A stretch of DNA of 64,000 nucleotides from contig JBMNKL010000001.1 of NCBI GenBank assembly GCA_050952225.1, positions 744,001-808,000 on the forward strand, written 5' to 3'. Position numbers and translations under genes: made by a program. The DNA is from JBMNKL01 sp050952225. Its GTDB lineage: Bacteria > Bacillota > Clostridia > Acetivibrionales > DTU013. The stretch's first letter is position 1. Each line of letters begins with the position of its first letter. The notes under the pieces were generated by a model. It did not search any database. It saw only the letters and a program-made list of their open reading frames with translations, and was not told where the DNA came from. Of the stretch, positions 45,216-54,402 are shown piece after piece.

Positions 45216-47588
45216 ATGATAACTGAAAATAATAAAAAGGAATTCCTGGAACTTAGAAAAAAATTATTGGAGGCGGAATACGGCAGGCTTAATCCGCCGC
45301 AGAAACAGGCTGTTTTTCACATTAACGGGCCGCTGCTCGTGCTGGCTGGCGCAGGGTCCGGCAAAACGTCCGTCCTGGTGAACAGGATTGCATACATGAT
45401 AAAATACGGCAATGCGTATCATAGCGATTACGTGCCCGGGCATGTGACGGAAGAGGACCTGGAACTGATGCGTGAAGCGCTTCGCAAAGCGAAAAAAGGA
45501 AGCCATTTTTCGGACAGGATAGAGGAATTGCTGAAAGAAAGGCCTGTTCACCCTGCTTCCGTACTGGCAATTACTTTTACAAACAAAGCGGCGAGAGAAA
45601 TGAAGCAAAGGCTCGAAAACATCCTGGACGAAGAGGTTGAAGACATATGGGTCGGTACTTTTCACGCCGTCTGCGTAAGAATTCTCAGGCGGCATATAGA
45701 CAAAATCGGGTATAGCAGGAATTTTGTCATTCTTGATACATCTGATCAACAAGCGCTGGTTAAGGACTGCATTAAGGAATTGAACTTCAATGAGAAAAAC
45801 TTTCCGGCAAACGAGGTGCTTTCCAAAATCGGAAGGGCAAAGGATGAATTGAAGGAGCCGCCGGAATACCTTAGAGATGTGGGCGCGGATTTCAGGCTTG
45901 GCAAAATAGCACGTATTTATGAGCTTTACCAGGACAAGCTTAAAAAGAATAACGCGTTGGATTTCGATGACATCATCATGCTTACGATCAAGCTTTTCCT
46001 TGATTATCCGGATGTCATGGAATACTACCGGCTGAAATTCAAATATGTACTGGTTGACGAATACCAGGATACAAACAGGGCGCAGTACACGCTGATAAGC
46101 CTTATTGCCGGGTATTACAAGAACCTTTGTGTAGTAGGGGACGACGACCAGTCCATCTATGCATGGCGCGGCGCCGACATACGCAATATATTGGATTTCG
46201 AAAGCGAATTCAAAGACGCGAAAGTGATAAAGCTTGAGCAGAATTACCGTTCCACCAAAACAATACTTGAAGCCGCTAACAGCGTGATAAAGAATAATGC
46301 CGGGAGAAAAGGCAAAAATCTCTGGACTGAGAACCCCCGCGGGGACTGCATCAAGTATTTTGAGGCAGGCAATGAGCGGGAGGAAGCTAATTTCATCGTG
46401 GAGGAAATCGAACGTCTTGTCACATGTGAAGAAAGAAGATACCAGGATTTTGCGCTGCTGTACCGGATAAATGCCCAGTCCCGCGCGCTGGAAGAGGCAT
46501 TTATGAAATCCGGAATACCGTACAGGATTTTCGGGGGCTTACGGTTCTACGACAGGAAGGAAATCAAGGATGTTATCGCGTATCTTCGCCTTGTACAAAA
46601 TCCTTCCGACGATATAGCCTTAAAAAGGATTATCAATGTGCCTAAAAGAGGGATTGGTAATGCGACGGTTGAAACGGCCGAAAATTTAGCGGTTGAAAGA
46701 AATTGCAGCATATTTTCCATTCTTGAGTTGTCGTCCGAATTTCCTGAATTGAAGAGAGCCTGGGCCAGGATTAATGATTTTACGGCGATGATTCTCCATT
46801 TCAGGGAATTATCCGAAAGCTTAAGCGTTCATGAATTAATCGACGTTGTTATCAACAAGTCGGGTATACTTGCGGAACTGGAAGCGGAGAATACCGACGA
46901 GGCCAGGGGCAGGATTGAGAATATCAGGGAATTGATATCCGGCGCCATTGAGTTTGAAGCACTGAGCGAGGATAAAAGTCTCACGGCTTACCTGGCTAAT
47001 GTATCGCTGGTATCCGATATCGATAGCATGGAAGAGGAGAAGGACTACGTTGCCCTGATGACGCTTCATAGTGCGAAAGGCCTGGAATTCCCTGTAGTCT
47101 TTATCCCGGGGTTTGAGGACGGCATATTTCCCGGTTTGCGTTCCATCGAGAGCGAAGAAGGGCTCGAAGAGGAGCGCCGTCTTTGCTATGTCGGGATTAC
47201 ACGCGCAAAAGAAAAGCTTTACCTTACGAGCACCTATTGCAGAACACTTTTTGGAAGCACCACGTACAATATGCGTTCCAGGTTTTTTAAAGAAATTCCC
47301 GGGGAGCTGTTATCGGAAGAAGGGAGACGGTATCGGAATGCCGGTGCCAGCGGGAGCTACCATTATGGCTTTTTTAGCGGGACGGCCAGGACGACCGCAA
47401 GCGCCGCTTTACCCGGCAGCTCCTACACGGATTTCAAAGAGGGAGACCGCGTTGTCCATAAAAAATTCGGTGTTGGAGTAATTTCAGCGGTAGTCGAAGA
47501 CAATGGAGACCATATACTGGAGATACAGTTTAAAAAAGCAGGTATGAAGAGGCTGATGGCAGCATTTGCGAATCTCGTGAAACTGTGA
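45216..47588 (+). CDS. pcrA: ATP-dependent DNA helicase PcrA/UvrD
   Basis: This SF1A helicase acts in repair and replication restart. Motif I LAGAGSGKTSVLVNRI lies at about residue 42. Motif II is VDEYQDTNRAQY, motif III GDDDQSIYAWRGAD, motif IV QNYRSTKTIL and motif V LMTLHSAKGLEFPVVF. The C-terminal Tudor-like domain (GDRVVHKKFGVGVI), which binds RNA polymerase, is present. An insertion of about 35 residues after motif I (YHSDYVPGHVTEEDLEL..) makes it somewhat longer than B. subtilis PcrA. The ATG at 45216 follows GGTAAGGTG; the frame is open 52 codons upstream but without homology. No ligA or pcrB is adjacent. Confidence 0.95.
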   Translation: MITENNKKEFLELRKKLLEAEYGRLNPPQKQAVFHINGPLLVLAGAGSGKTSVLVNRIAYMIKYGNAYHSDYVPGHVTEEDLELMREALRKAKKGSHFSDRIEELLKERPVHPASVLAITFTNKAAREMKQRLENILDEEVEDIWVGTFHAVCVRILRRHIDKIGYSRNFVILDTSDQQALVKDCIKELNFNEKNFPANEVLSKIGRAKDELKEPPEYLRDVGADFRLGKIARIYELYQDKLKKNNALDFDDIIMLTIKLFLDYPDVMEYYRLKFKYVLVDEYQDTNRAQYTLISLIAGYYKNLCVVGDDDQSIYAWRGADIRNILDFESEFKDAKVIKLEQNYRSTKTILEAANSVIKNNAGRKGKNLWTENPRGDCIKYFEAGNEREEANFIVEEIERLVTCEERRYQDFALLYRINAQSRALEEAFMKSGIPYRIFGGLRFYDRKEIKDVIAYLRLVQNPSDDIALKRIINVPKRGIGNATVETAENLAVERNCSIFSILELSSEFPELKRAWARINDFTAMILHFRELSESLSVHELIDVVINKSGILAELEAENTDEARGRIENIRELISGAIEFEALSEDKSLTAYLANVSLVSDIDSMEEEKDYVALMTLHSAKGLEFPVVFIPGFEDGIFPGLRSIESEEGLEEERRLCYVGITRAKEKLYLTSTYCRTLFGSTTYNMRSRFFKEIPGELLSEEGRRYRNAGASGSYHYGFFSGTARTTASAALPGSSYTDFKEGDRVVHKKFGVGVISAVVEDNGDHILEIQFKKAGMKRLMAAFANLVKL

Positions 47589-47700
47589 TTATCCTTTTGA
47601 CCGGTATATTTCACGCCCGAAATGCAGATAATAGCATTGCGGCATATCCGGGCAATCGCGGATATTGCTGCATACCGCGGCTTTAATACCGGAGGCAAAT

Positions 47701-47892
47701 ATGGATGTTTATGATTATGATGAGAATACGCTTGCAACAATAGCGCGGTTCTGCAGATTTCAAGGCTACAGGCGATCCGGCAGCCGGAAGAATCCTGCTG
47801 CCGACATATCCTGCGCAAATTGCGGAAACTGGAACGGTATAGGCTGTTCTTTAGGCCGGCTTGAAAGCATCGTGTCGGAAATGGGCATTTAA
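47701..47892 (+). CDS. Small cysteine-containing hypothetical protein, 63 residues
   Basis: I do not recognise the family. An ATG with ACCGGAGGCAAAT upstream opens a complete 63-codon frame. Cysteines occur in ARFCRFQ and in DISCANCGNWNGIGCS, a C-x2-C-x6-C arrangement suggestive of a small zinc or iron-sulfur site. It follows pcrA by 112 bp and converges on the HAD phosphatase gene. The ribosome site and cysteine pattern argue that it is real. Confidence 0.6.
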   Translation: MDVYDYDENTLATIARFCRFQGYRRSGSRKNPAADISCANCGNWNGIGCSLGRLESIVSEMGI

Positions 47893-47920
47893 TAAAATCT
47901 TACAGTGGATTTGCGGCTGT

Positions 47921-48571
47921 TTAGAGATGGCTGAGCAAATCCAGAGGGTGTGAAATTAATGTCCTGGCACCGTTTTCGACCAATTCCTCTGCTTTTCGGA
48001 AGCCCCACAGTACGCCTACGGCATACATGCCGGCAGCGGTTGCAGTTTTCATATCGACACCGGTGTCACCCAGGTATAGGCATTCACCGGGCTCTACCCC
48101 AAGCAGATGGGCTATTTCAAGCGCGCCTGCCGGGTCGGGTTTTCTGGGGACACCCTGGCGTTCGCCAAATACAGGGTAGAAATTCCACGACGGCAGAAGC
48201 TTTTTTATAATCATCTTTGTAATGTCATCAACCTTGTTGGACAGGACCGACAATTTTATCCCCTTGCAGGCAAGGGCGTCAAGCAAGTCGGTAATACCCG
48301 GATACGGCCTTGATTTGACATCCCATCTTTTTGAGTATGCGTTCCTCATTGCCGCCAGGGCTGATTCGACGCTACCCTTGTCCCGCTTATCCTCCGGCAA
48401 TGCCCTCAATACCAGGTTTCGCATCCCATCGCCTACAAAGTATTTATACTTCTCTATGCTGTGTGTCGGGCAGCCCATCTGTTCCAGCACATAATTCATC
48501 GAGTCGCATAAATCCTCGATTGTATCCAGCAATGTTCCATCCAAATCAAATATTGCAGCCTTGTATTTCAT
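47921..48571 (-). CDS. HAD-superfamily phosphatase, phosphoglycolate phosphatase-like
   Basis: This is a cytoplasmic phosphatase of the Gph/PGMB subgroup. The nucleophile motif FDLDGTLLDTIEDL is at residues 8-21, motif II is SVLSNKVD, motif III lysine is in RKPDPAGALEIAHLLGVEP, and motif IV YLGDTGVDMKTATAAGM. The helical cap domain lies at about 20-85. Length 216. The true substrate of such enzymes is rarely predictable. The ATG follows AAGGAGAAAACA. Confidence 0.9.
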   Translation of the reverse strand: MKYKAAIFDLDGTLLDTIEDLCDSMNYVLEQMGCPTHSIEKYKYFVGDGMRNLVLRALPEDKRDKGSVESALAAMRNAYSKRWDVKSRPYPGITDLLDALACKGIKLSVLSNKVDDITKMIIKKLLPSWNFYPVFGERQGVPRKPDPAGALEIAHLLGVEPGECLYLGDTGVDMKTATAAGMYAVGVLWGFRKAEELVENGARTLISHPLDLLSHL

Positions 48572-48836
48572 TGTTTTCTCCTTCCGTATGACATTGGCGG
48601 ACTTTTCCTCCCGCAGCGGTTATTTCAGGAAACGGGGGAAAGTACATTTTATTGAAATTATACATTTACCCCTGCTTATGTTCAAGCCGGACAGGTATAA
48701 TCCGGCAAGTCAAAACGGACATGCTGTATATGACAGCACAAAATTTTTGCATAATCGCACAAAATTAGAGATTATTTCGAACAGTTCATTGCATTAAATC
48801 GTACGATATGATAGTATAAATTACGGAGGTGGTACC

Positions 48837-49616
48837 GTGGATTCCATGGAGTACAAGGAAGGAGTTGTTGTGACAGCGACGCAGCTTAAGCAGAATTTCG
48901 GCAAATACCTGGATTATGTTGAGCAGCTCAATGATGTGGTTATTACGAAAAACGGCAGGAAAGTTGCCAGGCTGACGCCTTACGTGACAGATATCGAGCA
49001 GTATTTTACTGTGAGGGAAAATGCCCTTGATTACCGGTATGGCGGCAAGAAAGTCTCCTATGAGGAGTTTATGGAGATTTATGAAAAAAGTACACTGAGG
49101 ATGGAATACATCAACGGGGAGATTTATTTATTGGCGTCTCCGGGCATAACGCACCAGGAGATACTGGGACGGCTGTACCTTATCTTTAGCGATTATTTCA
49201 AGGGTAAAAAATGCAAGGTGTTCGTGGCGCCTTTTGATGTGCACTTCAGAAAGAAAGGTTTCAAGGAACCTGACGTGATGCAGCCTGATATTTCGGTAGC
49301 CTGCGACCTTAAGGGCAATGTTTCGGAAAAGGGAAGGTATATGGGTACGCCGGCGCTGGTAATCGAAATCCTGTCAGACAGCACTCGTAAAAAAGACATG
49401 ATTGACAAGCTGAACACATACATGTTGTCCGGGGTGAAGGAGTTCTGGATTGCTGACCCCAGGCAGGAGTCCATCATGATTTATAATTTCAATGATTGTG
49501 ATATCGATGGGCTTAAGGTATATGAGAAAGGGCAGACTGCTTTTTCGCGTGCTTTTATGGGGTTGTCTGCAGATGTGGAGAGCTTGTTCAGCGATTTGAC
49601 AGGGACAACAGAATGA
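48837..49616 (+). CDS. Phd/YefM antitoxin-like domain fused to a Uma2 (DUF820) nuclease-fold domain
   Basis: Residues about 8-50 (VVVTATQLKQNFGKYLDYVE, then VVITKNGRKVARLTPY) are a Phd/YefM DNA-binding antitoxin fold. Residues about 70-255 are a Uma2/DUF820 domain of the PD-(D/E)XK superfamily: YINGEIYLLASPGITHQEIL, EPDVMQPDISVACD, ALVIEILSDSTRKKDM and YMLSGVKEFWIADP. The conserved D and E of the nuclease core are present. The start is GTG at 48837 with CGGAGGTGGT upstream. No separate toxin gene is adjacent. Uma2 proteins are abundant, often in multiple copies, and have no settled role; the fusion suggests a DNA-binding self-regulator, which is inference. Confidence 0.8.
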   Translation: MDSMEYKEGVVVTATQLKQNFGKYLDYVEQLNDVVITKNGRKVARLTPYVTDIEQYFTVRENALDYRYGGKKVSYEEFMEIYEKSTLRMEYINGEIYLLASPGITHQEILGRLYLIFSDYFKGKKCKVFVAPFDVHFRKKGFKEPDVMQPDISVACDLKGNVSEKGRYMGTPALVIEILSDSTRKKDMIDKLNTYMLSGVKEFWIADPRQESIMIYNFNDCDIDGLKVYEKGQTAFSRAFMGLSADVESLFSDLTGTTE

Positions 49617-49853
49617 TTTAGATCCCTTTGCCGGGAATCGGGATTCTCATGCCTTTCCCGGCATAAAACTCACACGCAGATTTCATTTTGACTGTCAATT
49701 TTGGGAAGGTTATTTCCACTTTGCAAAAGTAATTTCAACGTCTCACATTCTTCCTGGTTTGCAAAACTAAATGCGACTGTCTTTGAATTCAGGGTTGCAA
49801 TAACTTTTTCAATTAAGGCCCGTCTACGGCTGGCAAAAATTATAAAAAAGTAT

Positions 49854-49882
49854 ATTGACAAATCGGTTATCCTTTCATATAA
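49854..49882 (+). promoter_or_regulatory. Perfect-consensus sigma-A promoter of the his operon
   Basis: TTGACA (49854-49859), 17 bp, then TATAAT (49877-49882). The start would be near 49889, giving a leader of about 74 nt before hisZ. No T-box or attenuator is visible in that leader. Apart from this promoter, 49617-49962 contains nothing I can support. Confidence 0.85.
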
Positions 49883-49962
49883 TGTACTCAATTCATTTAT
49901 TTAACGTTTTATCACAGCAAAGCGATAAACAGGCAAAGCAAAGTGCAGAAGAGGTGTAGAGG

Positions 49963-51216
49963 TTGTCAAAGTGGAAAATTTACACGCCGGACGGGGTACA
50001 GGATATCCTGCAGGAAGACTGCTATATAAAAAGAAACATTGAGCAAAAACTGAGGATGCTGTTCAGAAGCTGCGGCTTTAGCGAGATTGAGACGCCAACT
50101 ATTGAATATTTCGATGTGTTTGCGTCGGAAGAAGCTGTGCCGCAGGAGAATATGTTAAAATTTTTTGACCAGCAAGGAAGAATACTTGTACTCAGGCCGG
50201 ATATTACGGTGCCGGTTGCGAGAATAACCGCTTCGAAATTTAAGGATGCCGGATACCCGTTGCGTTTTTCATATATAGGGAACGTTTTTAGATACAACGA
50301 ATATGGCAGAGGAAGGCAAAACGAATTTACCCAGGCCGGGATAGAAGTACTGGGAGTAAACACGCCGGAATCCGATGCGGAAGTAATATCCATAGCAATC
50401 CAGGCTCTGAAGGAGACCGGCCTTGAGAATTTCCAGATAGATATCGGGCAGGTGGAGTTCTTCAACGGGCTCATGGAGGAAACCGGGCTGCCTGAAGAAG
50501 ATGTTTCCCGGGTCCGGACGCTAATCGACCGGAAAGATTATGTGGGTCTCGAGGAATTTCTGAACAGGAGCATGATAGACGACAATCTTAAAGAGTTGAT
50601 ATCGGGACTGCCGGGGTATTTCGGTTCCGTTGATGTTATGGAAAAGGTTAAGGCGTTTAAGCTGAATAAAAGATCGGAGGATGCGCTTGAAAGTATCCGC
50701 TACGTGCTGGATATCCTGCAGGATTTCGGGCATGAGAGGTACGTGTCCGTCGACCTTGGAATGCTAAGGGGCCCGGCCTATGATACCGGCATCATTTTCA
50801 GGGGATTTACATACGGGGCGGGTTTCCCCATATTGATCGGCGGAAGGTATGACGAGCTTGTGGGCCAATTTGGCAAGAAATGCCCGGCTACCGGTTTTTC
50901 CCTCGGGATTAATATGATCATTATGGCTCTGCAAAGACAGAAGCTTGTAACAGAGAAGCCTGTTACGGACTGCCTGGTATGTTACGAAGGCGAAGGCAGA
51001 AAAACGGCTTTTGAGTTATGTGCTGAGCTGAGGATGCAGGGACTTGCCGTGGAGCTTGATATCGCGGAAAAAACGCCGGAAGAGGCCGAAAGCTATGCGA
51101 GGGCAAGGAATATCGGCGGAGTGATAAGGATTGTGGATGAGGAAAGCGTGGAGATAAAATACATCCGGTCCGGGGAAGTGTCAATGGTTAAGATAAGTGA
51201 ATTGCTGAAGAGGTGA
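49963..51216 (+). CDS. hisZ: ATP phosphoribosyltransferase regulatory subunit
   Basis: HisZ is a histidyl-tRNA synthetase paralogue that has lost aminoacylation and activates short-form HisG. The start WKIYTPDGVQDILQEDC, class II motif 2 RYNEYGRGRQNEFTQAGIE and the later GGRYDELVGQFGKKCPATGF fit HisZ. Length 417. TTG at 49963 is the start, with GAAGAGGTGTAGAGG upstream. It is the first gene of the his operon, and hisG begins 5 bp after its stop. Confidence 0.93.
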   Translation: MSKWKIYTPDGVQDILQEDCYIKRNIEQKLRMLFRSCGFSEIETPTIEYFDVFASEEAVPQENMLKFFDQQGRILVLRPDITVPVARITASKFKDAGYPLRFSYIGNVFRYNEYGRGRQNEFTQAGIEVLGVNTPESDAEVISIAIQALKETGLENFQIDIGQVEFFNGLMEETGLPEEDVSRVRTLIDRKDYVGLEEFLNRSMIDDNLKELISGLPGYFGSVDVMEKVKAFKLNKRSEDALESIRYVLDILQDFGHERYVSVDLGMLRGPAYDTGIIFRGFTYGAGFPILIGGRYDELVGQFGKKCPATGFSLGINMIIMALQRQKLVTEKPVTDCLVCYEGEGRKTAFELCAELRMQGLAVELDIAEKTPEEAESYARARNIGGVIRIVDEESVEIKYIRSGEVSMVKISELLKR

Positions 51217-51221
51217 TATCG

Positions 51222-51863
51222 TTGCGGTACCTTACAATAGCGTTGTCAAAGGGCAGGATGGCCGATATGTCGGTCGGGATGCTGGAAAAGCTGGGAATAG
51301 ACTGCTCCGAATACAGGAGTGAATCGAGAAAGCTGATATTTACCGATGAGAAGAACAAAATCAGGTTTTTCCTGGTGAAGCCTGCGGATGTTCCGACATA
51401 CGTGGAGAACGGAGCAGCGGACATCGGCGTGGCGGGAAAAGATACGATCCTGGAGGAGGGCAGGCACTTGCACGAGGTGCTCAACCTGGGATTCGCGGCC
51501 TGCCGCATGGTCCTGGCCGGTCCGGCTGAGCTTGCGGGAAAGCTTGACAGCCTGACAAACAAAAGGGTCGCTACCAAGTACCCGCGCATAGCAAGAGAGT
51601 ATTTCGAGCATAAGAGGCGTGAATCCATAGAGGTCATAAAACTGAACGGCTCCGTCGAACTGGCGCCGCTTGTAGGACTGGCTGAGGTGATAGTGGACCT
51701 GGTGGAAACAGGGAGGACATTAAAGGAAAACGGGCTGGTCGTACTGGATACAATAGCTGAAATAAGCGCAAGGATGGTTGTAAACAGGGTCAGTATGAAA
51801 ATGGAAAGCGAAAGAATCAATGCCATTATAGAAGGTTTGAAAAAACTGTTGGAAAACCTGTAA
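51222..51863 (+). CDS. hisG: ATP phosphoribosyltransferase, short form catalytic subunit
   Basis: This enzyme condenses ATP and PRPP, the first and feedback-controlled step of histidine synthesis. It reads RYLTIALSKGRMADMSVGML, then GAADIGVAGKDTILEE and KYPRIAREYF, and ends LAEVIVDLVETGRTLKENGL. At 213 residues it is the short form that lacks the ACT-like regulatory domain and depends on HisZ, matching the gene upstream. TTG at 51222 follows AGAGGTG by 7 nt; the GTG at 51213 is inside the ribosome site. Confidence 0.94.
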   Translation: MRYLTIALSKGRMADMSVGMLEKLGIDCSEYRSESRKLIFTDEKNKIRFFLVKPADVPTYVENGAADIGVAGKDTILEEGRHLHEVLNLGFAACRMVLAGPAELAGKLDSLTNKRVATKYPRIAREYFEHKRRESIEVIKLNGSVELAPLVGLAEVIVDLVETGRTLKENGLVVLDTIAEISARMVVNRVSMKMESERINAIIEGLKKLLENL

Positions 51864-51915
51864 TTCATTACAGCGCCGGTAAGTTATAAATCCGTTTTAC
51901 AGGGAAGGTGAAGTA

Positions 51916-53214
51916 ATGCTTAAAATAATCGATATGCGAAACGGCGGTAAATCCGGATTGCTTGAAAAGCTGGCCGCACGCGGCAGGATCGGAAGTGAAA
52001 AGGTTGTCCGTGCGGTGGAGGAAATTGTCGAAAATGTCAAAAAACGCAGTGACGAGGCAGTACTTGAGTATACGGAAAAATTCGATGGAGTCAAACTGGA
52101 TGTCGCATCATTGAAAGTATCGCGGCAGGAAATGGAAAACGCTTATGACGAAGTTGACCCGGAGATGGTCGATGTTATTAAAAAATCCAGGGCAAACATA
52201 ATTGCGTTTCATGAAAAGCAGAAGGAAAATTCCTGGTTCGACGCGGGTGAGGACGGTGTTTTGCTCGGACAGCTGTTAAGGCCGATTGAGACAGTCGGTA
52301 TTTACGTTCCGGGAGGCCTGGCGGCCTTGACGTCTTCGGTACTGATGAATGCGCTGCCGGCAAAAGTCGCTGGCGTGGAGAGAATCATCATGGCCACGCC
52401 TCCGGGCAGCAACGGTAAAATAGATCCCGCCATGCTGGTGGCGGCGCAGGAATCCGGCATAACGGAGATATATAAAATTGGAGGAGCGCAGGCTGTCGCG
52501 GCAATGGCATATGGCACAGGGACCGTGCCGGCGGTTGATAAAATAGTCGGACCCGGGAACATCTATGTTTCTACGGCAAAGAGGCTTGTTTACGGCATCT
52601 GTGACATAGATATGTTTGCAGGGCCCAGCGAAATAACGGTTGTTGCCGATAATACGGCAAATCCCGCATACGTGGCTGCCGATTTGCTTTCCCAGGCGGA
52701 GCATGACGAGCTGTCGGCCTCAATCCTGGTAACACCGTCTGAAAAGCTTGCCAGGGCCGTGGTGGCCGAGATTGGTAAACAGTATGAAAGGCTTTCAAGA
52801 AAGAGTATACTGAACAAGTCCCTCAGCGGCTACGGCGCGGCCGTTATCGTTAATGATATCGAAGAGGCGATAAATGTTGTCAACCGCATTGCGCCGGAGC
52901 ACCTTGAACTCTGTATTGAAGATGCGTTTAGCTGGCTGTCATATGTTAAAAATGCCGGTGCGGTATTCCTCGGCCATTGGTCACCGGAGCCCATCGGCGA
53001 CTACTACGCCGGCCCGAACCATGTGCTGCCGACAGGCGGGACTGCGCGGTTCTTCTCGCCGCTGAATGTTGGAGATTTCATAAAAAAGACCAGCGTGATT
53101 TCATATACCAGGCAGGCATTTCTTAGAGCGGGTAAAGATGTTATCCGCTTTGCGGAATACGAAAAACTGGATGCACACGCAAACGCCATAAAGATACGTT
53201 TTGACGGGGAGTGA
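51916..53214 (+). CDS. hisD: Histidinol dehydrogenase
   Basis: This zinc enzyme oxidises histidinol to histidine in the last two steps. Family blocks include GIYVPGGLAALTSSVLMNALPA, GGAQAVAAMAYGT, VGPGNIYVSTAKR, DLLSQAEHDELSASILVT (zinc and catalytic region) and APEHLELCIED. Length 432, complete. The ATG follows GGGAAGGTGAAGTA. hisC starts 7 bp after its stop. Confidence 0.96.
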   Translation: MLKIIDMRNGGKSGLLEKLAARGRIGSEKVVRAVEEIVENVKKRSDEAVLEYTEKFDGVKLDVASLKVSRQEMENAYDEVDPEMVDVIKKSRANIIAFHEKQKENSWFDAGEDGVLLGQLLRPIETVGIYVPGGLAALTSSVLMNALPAKVAGVERIIMATPPGSNGKIDPAMLVAAQESGITEIYKIGGAQAVAAMAYGTGTVPAVDKIVGPGNIYVSTAKRLVYGICDIDMFAGPSEITVVADNTANPAYVAADLLSQAEHDELSASILVTPSEKLARAVVAEIGKQYERLSRKSILNKSLSGYGAAVIVNDIEEAINVVNRIAPEHLELCIEDAFSWLSYVKNAGAVFLGHWSPEPIGDYYAGPNHVLPTGGTARFFSPLNVGDFIKKTSVISYTRQAFLRAGKDVIRFAEYEKLDAHANAIKIRFDGE

Positions 53215-53221
53215 AAAGCCG

Positions 53222-54295
53222 ATGAACAACTACTGGAGCGCCCTGGCCCGCAGCCTGAAACCCTATGTGCCGGGAGAGCAGCCAAAGGATCGGAAATATA
53301 TAAAACTTAATACCAATGAAAATCCGTACGGGCCTTCACCCCTCGTGCTCGATGCCATTAAGGCTGAGCTCGACGACAGCCTGAGGCTTTACCCGGACCC
53401 TGACTGCAGTGAACTGGTTGAAGCCGCGGCGGAGCGCTATGGAGTTGGAAATGACCGGGTTTTTGTGGGAAATGGCTCGGATGAAGTGCTGGCATTTGCA
53501 TTCATGGCGTTTTTCGATCCCGGGAGAACGATAATATTTCCAAATATTACGTATTCCTTTTACCCCGTATATGCATCGCTGTTTCGCCTGGATTATGCCA
53601 CCGCCCCGCTTGACGACGATTTCGGCATACAGACCGGGCAGCTTATGAAAAGCTGCGGAGGCGTTGTGCTCGCAAACCCGAATGCCCCGACGGGCAGGGC
53701 ATTGCCGCTGGCGGAAATACGCAGGATTATCGAAGGAAATCCGGATACAGTGGTGATTATAGATGAAGCATACGCAGAATTCGGCGGGGAGTCCGCAATC
53801 GGGCTGACAGATGAATACCCGAACCTTTTGGTTGTCCGTACGCTTTCAAAATCCCACTCGCTGGCGGGCATGAGGGTTGGCATGGCATTCGGCGACAAGG
53901 AGCTTATCAGCGCGCTGGAGAGCGTTAAAAACTCCTTTAATTCGTATACGCTCGACAGGCTGGCCATCGCCGCCGGTACGGCAGCTTTAAAGGATGATGC
54001 GTATTACCGGCAGACAATTGCGAAAGTCATTGCGACAAGGGAACGCTTCACCAGGGAGCTCACAAGCAGGGGATTTCTTGTCACGGATTCGTCGGCCAAC
54101 TTTGTTTTTGCGAGCCATCAGGATATATATGCGGAGGATATTTTTAACGAGCTCAGGAAAAAGGGAATACTGGTCCGCTATTTCAAGCTGCCGCAGATTG
54201 ACAACTATCTTCGCATAAGCATCGGCACCGATGAAGACATGGATGCGTTGATTTCGGCCCTGGACGGCATTATTGAAAGCCGATCAAGGCCGTGA
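53222..54295 (+). CDS. hisC: Histidinol-phosphate aminotransferase
   Basis: This PLP-dependent class I/II aminotransferase converts imidazole acetol phosphate to histidinol phosphate. It shows KLNTNENPYGPSPLVLDAI, NPNAPTGRALPLAEI, IIDEAYAEFGG and the PLP lysine in RTLSKSHSLAGMRVG. Length 357. The ATG at 53222 follows GGGGAGTGAAAAGCC and gives the usual N-terminus. A 107-bp gap separates it from hisB. Confidence 0.95.
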   Translation: MNNYWSALARSLKPYVPGEQPKDRKYIKLNTNENPYGPSPLVLDAIKAELDDSLRLYPDPDCSELVEAAAERYGVGNDRVFVGNGSDEVLAFAFMAFFDPGRTIIFPNITYSFYPVYASLFRLDYATAPLDDDFGIQTGQLMKSCGGVVLANPNAPTGRALPLAEIRRIIEGNPDTVVIIDEAYAEFGGESAIGLTDEYPNLLVVRTLSKSHSLAGMRVGMAFGDKELISALESVKNSFNSYTLDRLAIAAGTAALKDDAYYRQTIAKVIATRERFTRELTSRGFLVTDSSANFVFASHQDIYAEDIFNELRKKGILVRYFKLPQIDNYLRISIGTDEDMDALISALDGIIESRSRP

Positions 54296-54402
54296 GGGCT
54301 GCTGCTTGCAGCCGGGTGAAGGCCGGCTAAATATAATTGCCGGTTTAGCTTATTATTGGTATTATTTTATTTAGGTTTTTATTATTAGCCGGGAGGTGTA
54401 TT

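Noticed and set aside
48824..48840. GGAGGTGGTACCGTGG resembles the T-box antiterminator core GGGTGGNACCGCG.
   Set aside because: It is the ribosome site and GTG start of the Phd-Uma2 gene; no T-box stem I, specifier loop or terminator is visible upstream, and the gene is not related to amino acids.
49670..49891. Minus-strand open frame of 73 codons upstream of hisZ.
   Set aside because: It has no ribosome site, no recognisable similarity, and its 5' end overlaps the perfect his promoter on the other strand.
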